DNA of 64,000 nt from Martinezella lusitana (GTDB lineage: Bacteria; Pseudomonadota; Alphaproteobacteria; Rhizobiales; Rhizobiaceae): assembly GCF_900094565.1 (NCBI RefSeq), contig NZ_FMAF01000002.1, forward strand, positions 372,001 through 436,000, written 5' to 3'. The translations under genes and the position numbers were made by a program. This document shows positions 57,173 to 64,000 of the stretch, one piece after another. The notes beneath the pieces are model-generated. The model made no database searches, was not told the origin of the DNA, and was given only the letters and a program-made list of their open reading frames with translations. Each line of letters starts with the position of its first letter. Positions within the stretch are counted from its first letter, which is position 1.

Positions 57173-57787
57173 TCAGGATACCGGCTTCCCCTGCGCCTTC
57201 GCTATGGCCGGATAGAGCCCTTCCTTCAAACTCGTCGGCGTAAACGGGCCGACCTGTTTGTAGAGGATCGTGCCGTCGGGGGCGACGAGGTAGGATTCCG
57301 GGATGCCGTAGACGCCCCAGTCGATGGCGGCGGAGCCGTTGGGGTCGATGCCGATGGCGTTGTAGGGATTGCCGAGTTCACCGAGGAAGCGCAGGGCGTT
57401 CTCACTCGTGTCTTTGTAGTTGATCGCGACGATGTTCAGCCGGCCGTCTTTCGCGAGCTCCTTCAGTACCGGATGCTCGTCCCGGCACGGAACGCACCAT
57501 GAGGCGAAGACATTGACAAGCGTCAGCTTGCCCTTGATGGCCTCATCGGTCAGCGCCGGCAGGTTGGAGCCTTCGAGCGGCGGCAGAGCGAGCTTTGGCG
57601 CTTTCGTGCCGATCAGCGCGGAGGGGATGGCGGAGATGTCAGTGCCATGAACCTCCTGGTCGTACATGACCTTGCCGACGGCAAGTGCGATGCAGGCAAA
57701 GACGATGAGCGGGATCAGCGCCAGCAGATAGCGCCCGGTGCCGCCGCCCGATTTCGGCTGATCCTTGTTGCCGGCATCGGTGGTCAT
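57173..57787 (-). CDS. ccmG: Thiol:disulfide interchange protein CcmG (DsbE)
   Basis: 204 residues. One N-terminal membrane anchor (about 20-40), then a periplasmic thioredoxin domain with the active site [14 protein letters not shown] and the cis-Pro segment YGIPESYLV. It reduces the apocytochrome c CXXCH motif before haem attachment. ATG 57787 overlaps the ccmD stop (ATGA). The ccmE/F/H/I functions are not in the window. Confidence 0.93.
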   Translation of the reverse strand: MTTDAGNKDQPKSGGGTGRYLLALIPLIVFACIALAVGKVMYDQEVHGTDISAIPSALIGTKAPKLALPPLEGSNLPALTDEAIKGKLTLVNVFASWCVPCRDEHPVLKELAKDGRLNIVAINYKDTSENALRFLGELGNPYNAIGIDPNGSAAIDWGVYGIPESYLVAPDGTILYKQVGPFTPTSLKEGLYPAIAKAQGKPVS

Positions 57788-57957
57788 TTCGCATCGCCTT
57801 CGGGCGCGCGCTGCGAACGGCGGCGGATGCCTGATGCTTCGAGTGCGGCCAGCTCGCGACGACGCAGGCGTCCATCGATCCATGTCCAGGCGATGATGGC
57901 GAGAATCATGACGGCAGCAAAGCCATAGGAGCCGAAGACGTAGAAGGGATGGGTCAT
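57784..57957 (-). CDS. ccmD: Haem exporter protein CcmD
   Basis: 57 residues. One membrane helix ([20 protein letters not shown]) followed by [20 protein letters not shown], the standard CcmD pattern. It is needed to release holo-CcmE from CcmABC. GGGAGGAA lies before ATG 57957. One base separates it from ccmC. Confidence 0.92.
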   Translation of the reverse strand: MTHPFYVFGSYGFAAVMILAIIAWTWIDGRLRRRELAALEASGIRRRSQRAPEGDAK

Positions 57958-57958
57958 G

Positions 57959-58720
57959 CTATTCCTCCCGGCTTGCCATGCGTGCGGCGATACGGCGCTG
58001 CGCGGCAATGCGGCGGCGCCAGATCTCGTTGCGGATCGCCATCAGATGCAGGGTGAAGAACAGCAGGGTGAAGGCCAGCGCCATGATGAAGAGCGGCCAG
58101 AGGAATGCGGTGTCGATGGCCGGGCCATCCAGACGCATGATGCTTTCCGACTGATGCAATGTGTTCCACCAGTCGACCGAGAACTTGATGATCGGAATGT
58201 TGATGAAGCCGACCAGGGTCAGCACGGCGGCGACGCGCGCGGCTTTGGACGGATCGTCCATGGCGCGGTTCAGCGCGATCAGGCCGAGATACATCAGGAA
58301 CAGGATGAAGACCGAGGTCAGCCGCGCATCCCAGACCCAATAGGTGCCCCACATCGGCTTGCCCCACAGCGAGCCGGTGACGAGCGCGATCAGGGTGAAG
58401 GCGGCGCCGAGCGGGGCGGCGGTCTTGCCGGCGACGTCAGCGAGCGGATGACGCCAGACCAGCGTGCCGATCGCCGACATGCTCATGATCGTGTAGCACA
58501 TCATCGAAAGCCAGGCGGCCGGAACGTGAATATACATGATGCGGACGGTGTCGCCCTGCTGGTAATCGCCCTCGGTCGAGAAGGAGAGGTAGAGGCCGAT
58601 CGCAAAGAGTATGGCCGAGATCGCTGCCAGCCAGGGAATGAGACGCGCCGAAAAGGCCAGGAACCGCGTGGGGTTGGCGAGGTCGGAAAATCGGCTGATC
58701 GCAGGGCTGATATCGCTCAT
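57959..58720 (-). CDS. ccmC: Haem ABC transporter permease CcmC
   Basis: 253 residues with six membrane helices. The haem-handling motif [13 protein letters not shown] is present, with flanking His residues in [13 protein letters not shown] and [10 protein letters not shown]. It loads haem onto CcmE. It follows ccmB by 79 bp. Confidence 0.94.
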   Translation of the reverse strand: MSDISPAISRFSDLANPTRFLAFSARLIPWLAAISAILFAIGLYLSFSTEGDYQQGDTVRIMYIHVPAAWLSMMCYTIMSMSAIGTLVWRHPLADVAGKTAAPLGAAFTLIALVTGSLWGKPMWGTYWVWDARLTSVFILFLMYLGLIALNRAMDDPSKAARVAAVLTLVGFINIPIIKFSVDWWNTLHQSESIMRLDGPAIDTAFLWPLFIMALAFTLLFFTLHLMAIRNEIWRRRIAAQRRIAARMASREE

Positions 58721-58799
58721 GCGGCTTGTTTAACCCGATATGGCTTTTCCGGCAATCGACAGCATTGTCTCAGATGGGCGAAACAGTATCTCATCGCGA

Positions 58800-59459
58800 T
58801 CAATCCGTCGTGTTCCGCAAGGCAAGGGCGGCAGCCGCCGGGCCGAGCACGGCGAAGAACAGGGTGAGGGCGATCAGGATCAGGAAAGGCGGCAGGAAGG
58901 GTTGCGGCCCCTCGACGGCAGCATAGGTCGCGCTGACGCCGAAGATCAGCACGGGGATGGCCAGCGGCAGCACCAGGATCGACACCAGCAGGCCGCCGCG
59001 CGGCAGCGCCACGGCAACAGCTGCGCCTACCGCGCCGATGAAGGTGATCGCCGGCGAGCCGACGAGCAAGGTCAGGGCCGTGGCGGCGATCGCCGTTTCA
59101 CTCATATTCATAAAGAGACCGAGCAGCGGCGAGGCAATGACCAGCGGAAGGCCTGTGGCTATCCAATGCGCGGCGCATTTGACCAGAACCGTGAGGACCA
59201 GCGGCGTCTCCTGCATGACGAGCAGATCGAGCGAGCCGTCGTCCCGTTCGGCCTGAAACAGACGGTCGAGCCCGAGCAGGCAGGCAAGCAGCGCGCCGAT
59301 CCAGACGATGGCCGGGCCGATTCGCGACAACAGTTTCAGGTCCGGGCCGACGCCGAAGGGAATGACGGCGACGACGGTGAGGAAGAAGAGTATGCCGATC
59401 AAGGCTCCGCCGCCGGCGCGCACCGAGAGTTTGAGATCGCGGAGGAAGAGGGCGGTCAT
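58800..59459 (-). CDS. ccmB: Haem exporter protein CcmB
   Basis: 219 residues with six membrane helices. Opening MTALFLRDLKLSVRAGGGAL, then LLGLDRLFQAERDDGSLDLL (family signature). Membrane partner of CcmA. ATG 59459 is preferred; the frame runs on through a palindromic repeat to 59534. Confidence 0.93.
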   Translation of the reverse strand: MTALFLRDLKLSVRAGGGALIGILFFLTVVAVIPFGVGPDLKLLSRIGPAIVWIGALLACLLGLDRLFQAERDDGSLDLLVMQETPLVLTVLVKCAAHWIATGLPLVIASPLLGLFMNMSETAIAATALTLLVGSPAITFIGAVGAAVAVALPRGGLLVSILVLPLAIPVLIFGVSATYAAVEGPQPFLPPFLILIALTLFFAVLGPAAAALALRNTTD

Positions 59460-59463
59460 GATG

Positions 59464-59635
59464 TGGCACCAATCCCCTTCTCCCCTCGGGAAGAAGGTGG
59501 CCCGAAGGGCCGGATGAGGGGGCTTCTTCTCCATAAAAGTCTGATCTTTCGCTTCCGCTCAAGATGCTCTGTGCTTCGCTCCTCGCCCCCCTCATCTGCC
59601 CTTCGGGCATCTTCTCTCCAAGGGGAGAAGAGGAA
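59464..59635. repeat. Palindromic repeats between ccmA and ccmB
   Basis: Two oppositely oriented units: CCCCTTCTCCCCTCGGGAAG with GGCCGGATGAGGGGG (59473-59521), and CCCCCTCATCTGCCCTTCGG then CTTCTCTCCAAGGGGAGAAG (about 59587-59632). They could pair with each other around the 65-bp spacer. They split the ccm operon by 190 bp. Confidence 0.6.
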
Positions 59636-59649
59636 AATCGTCGTTCTCG

Positions 59650-60297
59650 TCATCCCCAAACCCCTTCACTCACCCCGGCAAATCCGGTCATCCGCATTTC
59701 CCGCACATTATTTAATCCCAGCGGCTGATGCGTCGCCGCAAGGACGATGCCGCCCTTCTTCTGATGTGCCGAGATCAGATCGGTGAAGAGCTGGTCCGCC
59801 GAAGTGTCGAGCGCGGCTGTCGGCTCATCGAGGATCCAGATCTGGCGATGGGCGACCAGGAGTTTGGCGAAAGCGATTCGCCGTTGTTGGCCGGCTGAGA
59901 GATAGCCGAAGGGGAGATGGGTGATATCGGCAAGTCCAACAGCGTCCGCCGCCGCCTCGATGCCGAGGCCGGCGCCGCCTGGCATATCGCCGAGGAAGGC
60001 TTTCCAGAAGGTCAGGTTTTCGGCTACCGTGAGCTCGTATTTCATTGCATTGCGATGGCCGAGATAGTGGCTGGCCTCGCCGGGTAGGCGGTCCGAATCG
60101 CCGTCGGCACCAGTGAATGTGACGCGGCCCTTCTCCTGCCTTAGAAGACCGGCGACCACGCGCAAAAGCGTGGACTTTCCAGAGCCGTTGCGGCCGGTCA
60201 GAACGAGGGCGTCACCACCCTCCAAGCCAAAGGAAACGTTCGAGAAAATCAGGTCTTCGCCCCGCCTCGCCGCCAGATTTTCAGCGCTTAGATGCAT
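59650..60297 (-). CDS. ccmA: Haem exporter ATP-binding protein CcmA
   Basis: 215 residues. Walker A VLTGRNGSGKSTLLRVVAG, signature YLSAGQQRRIAFAKLL, Walker B WILDEPTAALD, H-loop ATHQPLGL. It powers CcmAB(CD) release of haem-loaded CcmE. First gene of the minus-strand ccm operon, divergent from acnA with 263 bp between. Confidence 0.93.
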   Translation of the reverse strand: MHLSAENLAARRGEDLIFSNVSFGLEGGDALVLTGRNGSGKSTLLRVVAGLLRQEKGRVTFTGADGDSDRLPGEASHYLGHRNAMKYELTVAENLTFWKAFLGDMPGGAGLGIEAAADAVGLADITHLPFGYLSAGQQRRIAFAKLLVAHRQIWILDEPTAALDTSADQLFTDLISAHQKKGGIVLAATHQPLGLNNVREMRMTGFAGVSEGVWG

Positions 60298-60560
60298 TCG
60301 CTCAGGCTTTCCCTATTTTCGTTGCCGCAACGCGCAAAAAATTGTCCAAATTTGCATCTTGTCACTCTGGCAAGTCTTTACGAAATTATCTATAAGACCT
60401 GCAACCACGCCAGCGGTCGGCGTGAATTTCATCCTTGCGCCGAACATAAGGTTTTCTGCCTTACGTGCGGACAGCGGAAATGGCCGTACCCGCATCCTGA
60501 TGTGCATAAAGTGCATAGGCGTTCGCACGACTGTGTTGGCTATCAGAAACGGGGTATCTC

Positions 60561-63251
60561 GTGTCTAAATCTCTTGACAGTTTCAATTGTCGTTCCACGC
60601 TGACCGTGAACGGGAAGGACTACATCTATTTCAGCCTGCCCAGGGCTGAAGCGAATGGTCTGCCCGATGTTTCCAAGCTGCCTTATTCCATGAAGGTGCT
60701 TTTGGAAAACCTGCTGCGTTTTGAAGACGGGCAGTCGGTCACCAAGGAGCATATCCTTGCCGTCGCCGAATGGCTGACCAACAAGGGCACAGTCGAGAAT
60801 GAAATCGCCTATCGCCCGGCGCGCGTGCTGATGCAGGACTTCACCGGCGTCCCCGCCGTTGTCGACCTTGCCGCCATGCGCGACGCGATGGTGTCCCTCG
60901 GCGGCGATCCGGAAAAGATCAACCCGCTCGTTCCGGTCGACCTCGTCATCGACCACTCCGTCATCGTCGATGAATTCGGCACGCCGCAGGCTTTCGCCCG
61001 CAACGTCGAGCTTGAATATCAGCGCAACGGCGAGCGTTACCGCTTCCTGAAGTGGGGCCAGCAGGCGTTCAAGAACTTCCGCGTCGTTCCCCCCGGCACC
61101 GGCATCTGTCATCAGGTCAACCTCGAATATCTCGGCCAGACCGTCTGGACGAAGGAAGAGGACGGCGAAACGATCGCTTATCCCGACACCTGCGTCGGCA
61201 CCGATTCGCACACGACCATGATCAACGGTCTCGGCGTTCTCGGCTGGGGCGTCGGCGGCATCGAGGCTGAAGCCGCCATGCTCGGCCAGCCGGTCTCCAT
61301 GCTGCTGCCAGAAGTCATCGGCTTCAAGCTGACCGGCAAGCTCAAGGAAGGCGTCACCGCGACCGACCTCGTGCTGACCGTCGTGCAGATGCTGCGCAAG
61401 AAGGGCGTTGTTTCCAAGTTCGTCGAATTCTTCGGCCCCGGCCTCGACGCGCTGCCGCTCGCCGACCGCGCCACCATCGGCAACATGGGTCCGGAATACG
61501 GCGCGACCTGCGGCTTCTTCCCGGTCGACAAGGAAACGCTGAACTATCTCAACATGTCCGGCCGCGCCAAGGACCGCATCGCGCTCGTCGAAGCCTATTC
61601 CAAGGCGCAGGGCATGTGGCGCGACAATGACGGTGCCGATCTCGTCTTCACCGATACGCTGGAGCTCGATCTCGGCGACGTCGTGCCGTCGATGGCCGGC
61701 CCGAAGCGTCCGGAAGGCCGTATCGCATTGGAAAACATCGCCTCCGGCTTCGCTACCTCCCTGGACACCGAATACAAGAAGCCCGGCCAGCTTTCGAACC
61801 GCTATGCGGTGGAAGGCACGGACTTCGATCTCGGCCATGGTGACGTTGCGATCGCCGCCATCACGTCCTGCACCAACACCTCGAACCCGTCGGTGCTGAT
61901 CGCTGCCGGCCTTCTCGCCCGCAACGCCGTCGCCAAGGGCCTGAAGACCAAGCCGTGGGTCAAGACCTCGCTGGCACCGGGAAGCCAGGTCGTCGGCGAA
62001 TATCTCGCCAAGTCCGGCCTGCAGGCCGATCTTGACAAGCTCGGCTTCAATCTGGTCGGCTTCGGCTGCACCACCTGCATCGGCAATTCCGGCCCGCTGC
62101 CGGCGCCGATCTCGAAGACGATCAACGACAAGGGCCTGATCGTATCAGGCGTCCTCTCCGGCAATCGCAACTTCGAAGGCCGCATTTCGCCTGATGTCCA
62201 GGCAAACTACCTGGCCTCGCCGCCGCTCGTCGTCGCCTATGCGCTCGCCGGCTCGGTGCAGCTCGATCTGACCAAGGAGCCGCTCGGCGAAGACCAGAAC
62301 GGCAAGCCGGTCTATCTCAAGGACATCTGGCCGACCTCGCACGAGATCCAGGAATTCATCCTGAAATACGTCACCCGCGAACTGTATGAATCCAAGTACG
62401 CCGACGTCTTCAAGGGCGATGCCAACTGGCAGGCCGTGCAGGTTCCTCCGGGCCAGACCTATGCCTGGGACGACAACTCGACCTATGTGCAGAACCCGCC
62501 TTACTTCGTCGGCATGGGCAAGACCGGCGCCGGCATTTCCGACATCAAGGGCGCCCGCGTTCTCGGCCTGTTCGGCGACAAGATCACCACCGACCATATT
62601 TCCCCGGCCGGTTCGATCAAGGCTGCCTCGCCGGCCGGTTCCTACCTCATCGACCATGGCGTCGGCGTTGCCGACTTCAACCAGTACGGCACGCGCCGCG
62701 GCAATCATGAAGTGATGATGCGCGGCACCTTCGCCAATATCCGCATCCGCAACCACATGCTCGGCCCGAACGGCAAGGAGGGTGGCTACACCATCCACTA
62801 TCCGTCCAAGGAAGAGACCTCGATCTACGATGCGGCCATGCAGTACAAAGCCGAGGGCGTTCCGCTCGTCATCTTCGCCGGCGTCGAATACGGCAACGGC
62901 TCGTCGCGCGACTGGGCTGCCAAGGGCACCAACCTGCTCGGCGCGCGCGCGGTGATCGCCCAGTCCTTCGAGCGCATCCACCGCTCGAACCTGGTGGGCA
63001 TGGGCGTCATCCCCTTCGTCTTCGAGGAGGGCACCACCTGGGCAACCCTTGGCCTTAAGGGCGACGAGATCGTCTCGATCGAGGGCCTGGAACATATCAA
63101 ACCGCGCGAGCGCAAGATCGCCAAGATCACCTATGGCGACGGCACGGTTCGCGACATCCCGATCATCTGCCGTATCGATACGCTGGATGAGATCATCTAC
63201 GTCAACAATGGCGGCATCTTGCAGACCGTTCTGCGCGATCTCGCTGCCTGA
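60561..63251 (+). CDS. acnA: Aconitate hydratase A
   Basis: 896 residues. TCA-cycle enzyme interconverting citrate and isocitrate. [4Fe-4S] cysteines in [14 protein letters not shown] and [15 protein letters not shown]; swivel domain near the end with [20 protein letters not shown]. Start GTG 60561 gives the typical [14 protein letters not shown] opening. A terminator lies 34 bp past the stop. Full family length. Confidence 0.97.
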   Translation: MSKSLDSFNCRSTLTVNGKDYIYFSLPRAEANGLPDVSKLPYSMKVLLENLLRFEDGQSVTKEHILAVAEWLTNKGTVENEIAYRPARVLMQDFTGVPAVVDLAAMRDAMVSLGGDPEKINPLVPVDLVIDHSVIVDEFGTPQAFARNVELEYQRNGERYRFLKWGQQAFKNFRVVPPGTGICHQVNLEYLGQTVWTKEEDGETIAYPDTCVGTDSHTTMINGLGVLGWGVGGIEAEAAMLGQPVSMLLPEVIGFKLTGKLKEGVTATDLVLTVVQMLRKKGVVSKFVEFFGPGLDALPLADRATIGNMGPEYGATCGFFPVDKETLNYLNMSGRAKDRIALVEAYSKAQGMWRDNDGADLVFTDTLELDLGDVVPSMAGPKRPEGRIALENIASGFATSLDTEYKKPGQLSNRYAVEGTDFDLGHGDVAIAAITSCTNTSNPSVLIAAGLLARNAVAKGLKTKPWVKTSLAPGSQVVGEYLAKSGLQADLDKLGFNLVGFGCTTCIGNSGPLPAPISKTINDKGLIVSGVLSGNRNFEGRISPDVQANYLASPPLVVAYALAGSVQLDLTKEPLGEDQNGKPVYLKDIWPTSHEIQEFILKYVTRELYESKYADVFKGDANWQAVQVPPGQTYAWDDNSTYVQNPPYFVGMGKTGAGISDIKGARVLGLFGDKITTDHISPAGSIKAASPAGSYLIDHGVGVADFNQYGTRRGNHEVMMRGTFANIRIRNHMLGPNGKEGGYTIHYPSKEETSIYDAAMQYKAEGVPLVIFAGVEYGNGSSRDWAAKGTNLLGARAVIAQSFERIHRSNLVGMGVIPFVFEEGTTWATLGLKGDEIVSIEGLEHIKPRERKIAKITYGDGTVRDIPIICRIDTLDEIIYVNNGGILQTVLRDLAA

Positions 63252-63284
63252 TAGGCCTGATAGGCTTTGAAGCCATGATTGCAT

Positions 63285-63318
63285 GCCGCCGGGGAAGTTT
63301 CCCGGCGGCGTCTTTTTT
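63285..63318 (+). terminator. Rho-independent terminator of acnA
   Basis: GCCGCCGGG (63285-63293), loop GAAGTTT, CCCGGCGGC (63301-63309), then GTCTTTTTT. Strong 9-bp stem with a six-T run. Confidence 0.9.
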
Positions 63319-63514
63319 CACGCTGATGTGTACGAGACGCGCGTTGTCGGGCCTTTGCCTCACCCCATCGTGACTTTGCGTCATCGCGCTAAACTATTAT
63401 CTCTTGTTTCAGATTTTTCGGGCTTGATACGGACTTGGCTGCCCCAGGGAGCGTGAGCGGTTTCGAGGTCTGCACGGGCAGACACTCTCGAATTTGAGAA
63501 AGAGGTACAAGGGA

Positions 63515-64000
63515 ATGCGCCTTCGATTTTCGGTTCCACTTCTGGCAGGCATCGCGCTGGCAAGTTCGCTGCATGCGCAGGAGGCTGCGAAGATCAAGGG
63601 CGTGGTCGAGCTTTTCACCGCGCAGGGCTGCGCCTCCTGTCCGCCCGCCGATGCGGCGTTCCGCAAGCTGATCCGCCAGGGCGACGTTGTGGCGCTCGCC
63701 TATCATGTTGACTACTGGAACTATCTCGGCTGGAGCGACACCATGGCGTCCAAGGACAATACGGCGCGCCAATATGCCTATGCCCGCGCGCTGGGCCGGA
63801 GCGGGGTCTATACCCCCCAGGCCGTCGTCAATGGCCGGGATCATATGAATGGTGCCGACCTCGGCGCAATCAATGTCAAGCTTGATGACTTCCAGCGTGG
63901 AGGCGAGGGGCTGATCGTGCCGGTGAATGCCGCCACGAAGGGCGACGAGCTTGAGATCAAGATCGGTGCTGGCCAGGGCAAGGCCAATGTGGTCGTCGTC
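63515..64000 (+). CDS. DUF1223 secreted thioredoxin-like protein (partial, runs off the edge)
   Basis: 162 codons are visible. Signal peptide MRLRFSVPLLAGIALASSLH with cleavage near AQEAA, then VVELFTAQGCASCPPADAAF with a CXXC motif, and ALAYHVDYWNYLGWSD. DUF1223 proteins are thioredoxin-like periplasmic proteins of unknown role. AAGGGA precedes ATG 63515. The C-terminal part is outside the window. Confidence 0.88.
   Translation, partial: MRLRFSVPLLAGIALASSLHAQEAAKIKGVVELFTAQGCASCPPADAAFRKLIRQGDVVALAYHVDYWNYLGWSDTMASKDNTARQYAYARALGRSGVYTPQAVVNGRDHMNGADLGAINVKLDDFQRGGEGLIVPVNAATKGDELEIKIGAGQGKANVVVV

Noticed and set aside
63249..63266. Tandem CTGATAGGC repeat at the acnA stop
   Set aside because: Only two short copies; likely chance or slippage without function.

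Overview
The window reads as chromosomal DNA of a fast-growing rhizobium (Rhizobiaceae, Hyphomicrobiales). I infer this from protein style and gene order: ffh / chorismate mutase / rpsP / rimM / trmD / rplS; dapF / mtaB / ftsY / yciB / DUF2585 followed by a ccmABCDG block and acnA; tesB / glnK / amtB / ftsK / lolA / xth; Ala-rich tails on ribosomal proteins; and mosaic palindromic intergenic repeats typical of this family. No phage, IS element, CRISPR array or recognisable defence system is present. About 61 protein genes (including one partial at each edge and one tentative small ORF), one cupin remnant and one tRNA can be supported.

Layout. 1-4.7 kb: membrane and lipid genes (small multidrug-resistance-like protein, cyclopropane fatty acid synthase, MipA outer membrane protein, PAP2 phosphatase, DUF1007). 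5.1-9 kb: accessory redox cluster (DUF2255, aldo/keto reductase, exported double carboxymuconolactone-decarboxylase protein, LysR regulator, truncated cupin). 9-18.2 kb: carbohydrate uptake locus (two ROK regulators, Gfo/Idh/MocA dehydrogenase, binding protein, two permeases, TIM-barrel isomerase, UgpC/MalK-type ATPase); the substrate cannot be told from sequence. 18.4-24.3 kb: tRNA-Gly(GCC), Ala-tRNA(Pro) editing protein, thioredoxin-TPR chaperone, LON-domain protein, Trm112, VOC protein, UbiH-type hydroxylase, TesB. 24.3-26.3 kb: nitrogen control, glnK-amtB behind an NtrC/sigma-54 type promoter. 26.5-33.1 kb: ftsK, lolA, xth, a cyclic-nucleotide-domain protein with a CenR-like response regulator, and an L,D-transpeptidase. 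33.2-38.1 kb: a second aldo/keto reductase and two efflux/transport genes each paired with a divergent regulator (DHA2 MFS with LysR; DMT with MarR).

38.2-48.3 kb, mostly on the minus strand: leuC, a Sel1-repeat protein (plus strand), an amino-acid ABC permease and binding protein without an ATPase, then the translation block rplS, DUF1801, trmD, rimM, rpsP, chorismate mutase, ffh. 48.7-51.3 kb: an unknown protein fused by ATGA overlap to an NAPE-PLD-like metallo-hydrolase, and an AHSA1-type SRPBCC protein. 51.9-57 kb: dapF, mtaB, ftsY, yciB, DUF2585, with tight or overlapping junctions. 57.2-60.3 kb: ccmA-B-C-D-G on the minus strand, divergent from acnA; a secreted DUF1223 protein runs off the right edge.

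No clearly new multi-gene system was found. The most informative signals are small: a mirror-symmetric pair of MarR-type operators between the MarR gene and the DMT transporter, two inverted copies of an intergenic palindromic repeat translated in frame inside ftsY, a promoter-proximal cupin remnant, a Tat-like signal on LolA, and several repeat elements that supply stop codons or C-terminal tails to neighbouring genes.
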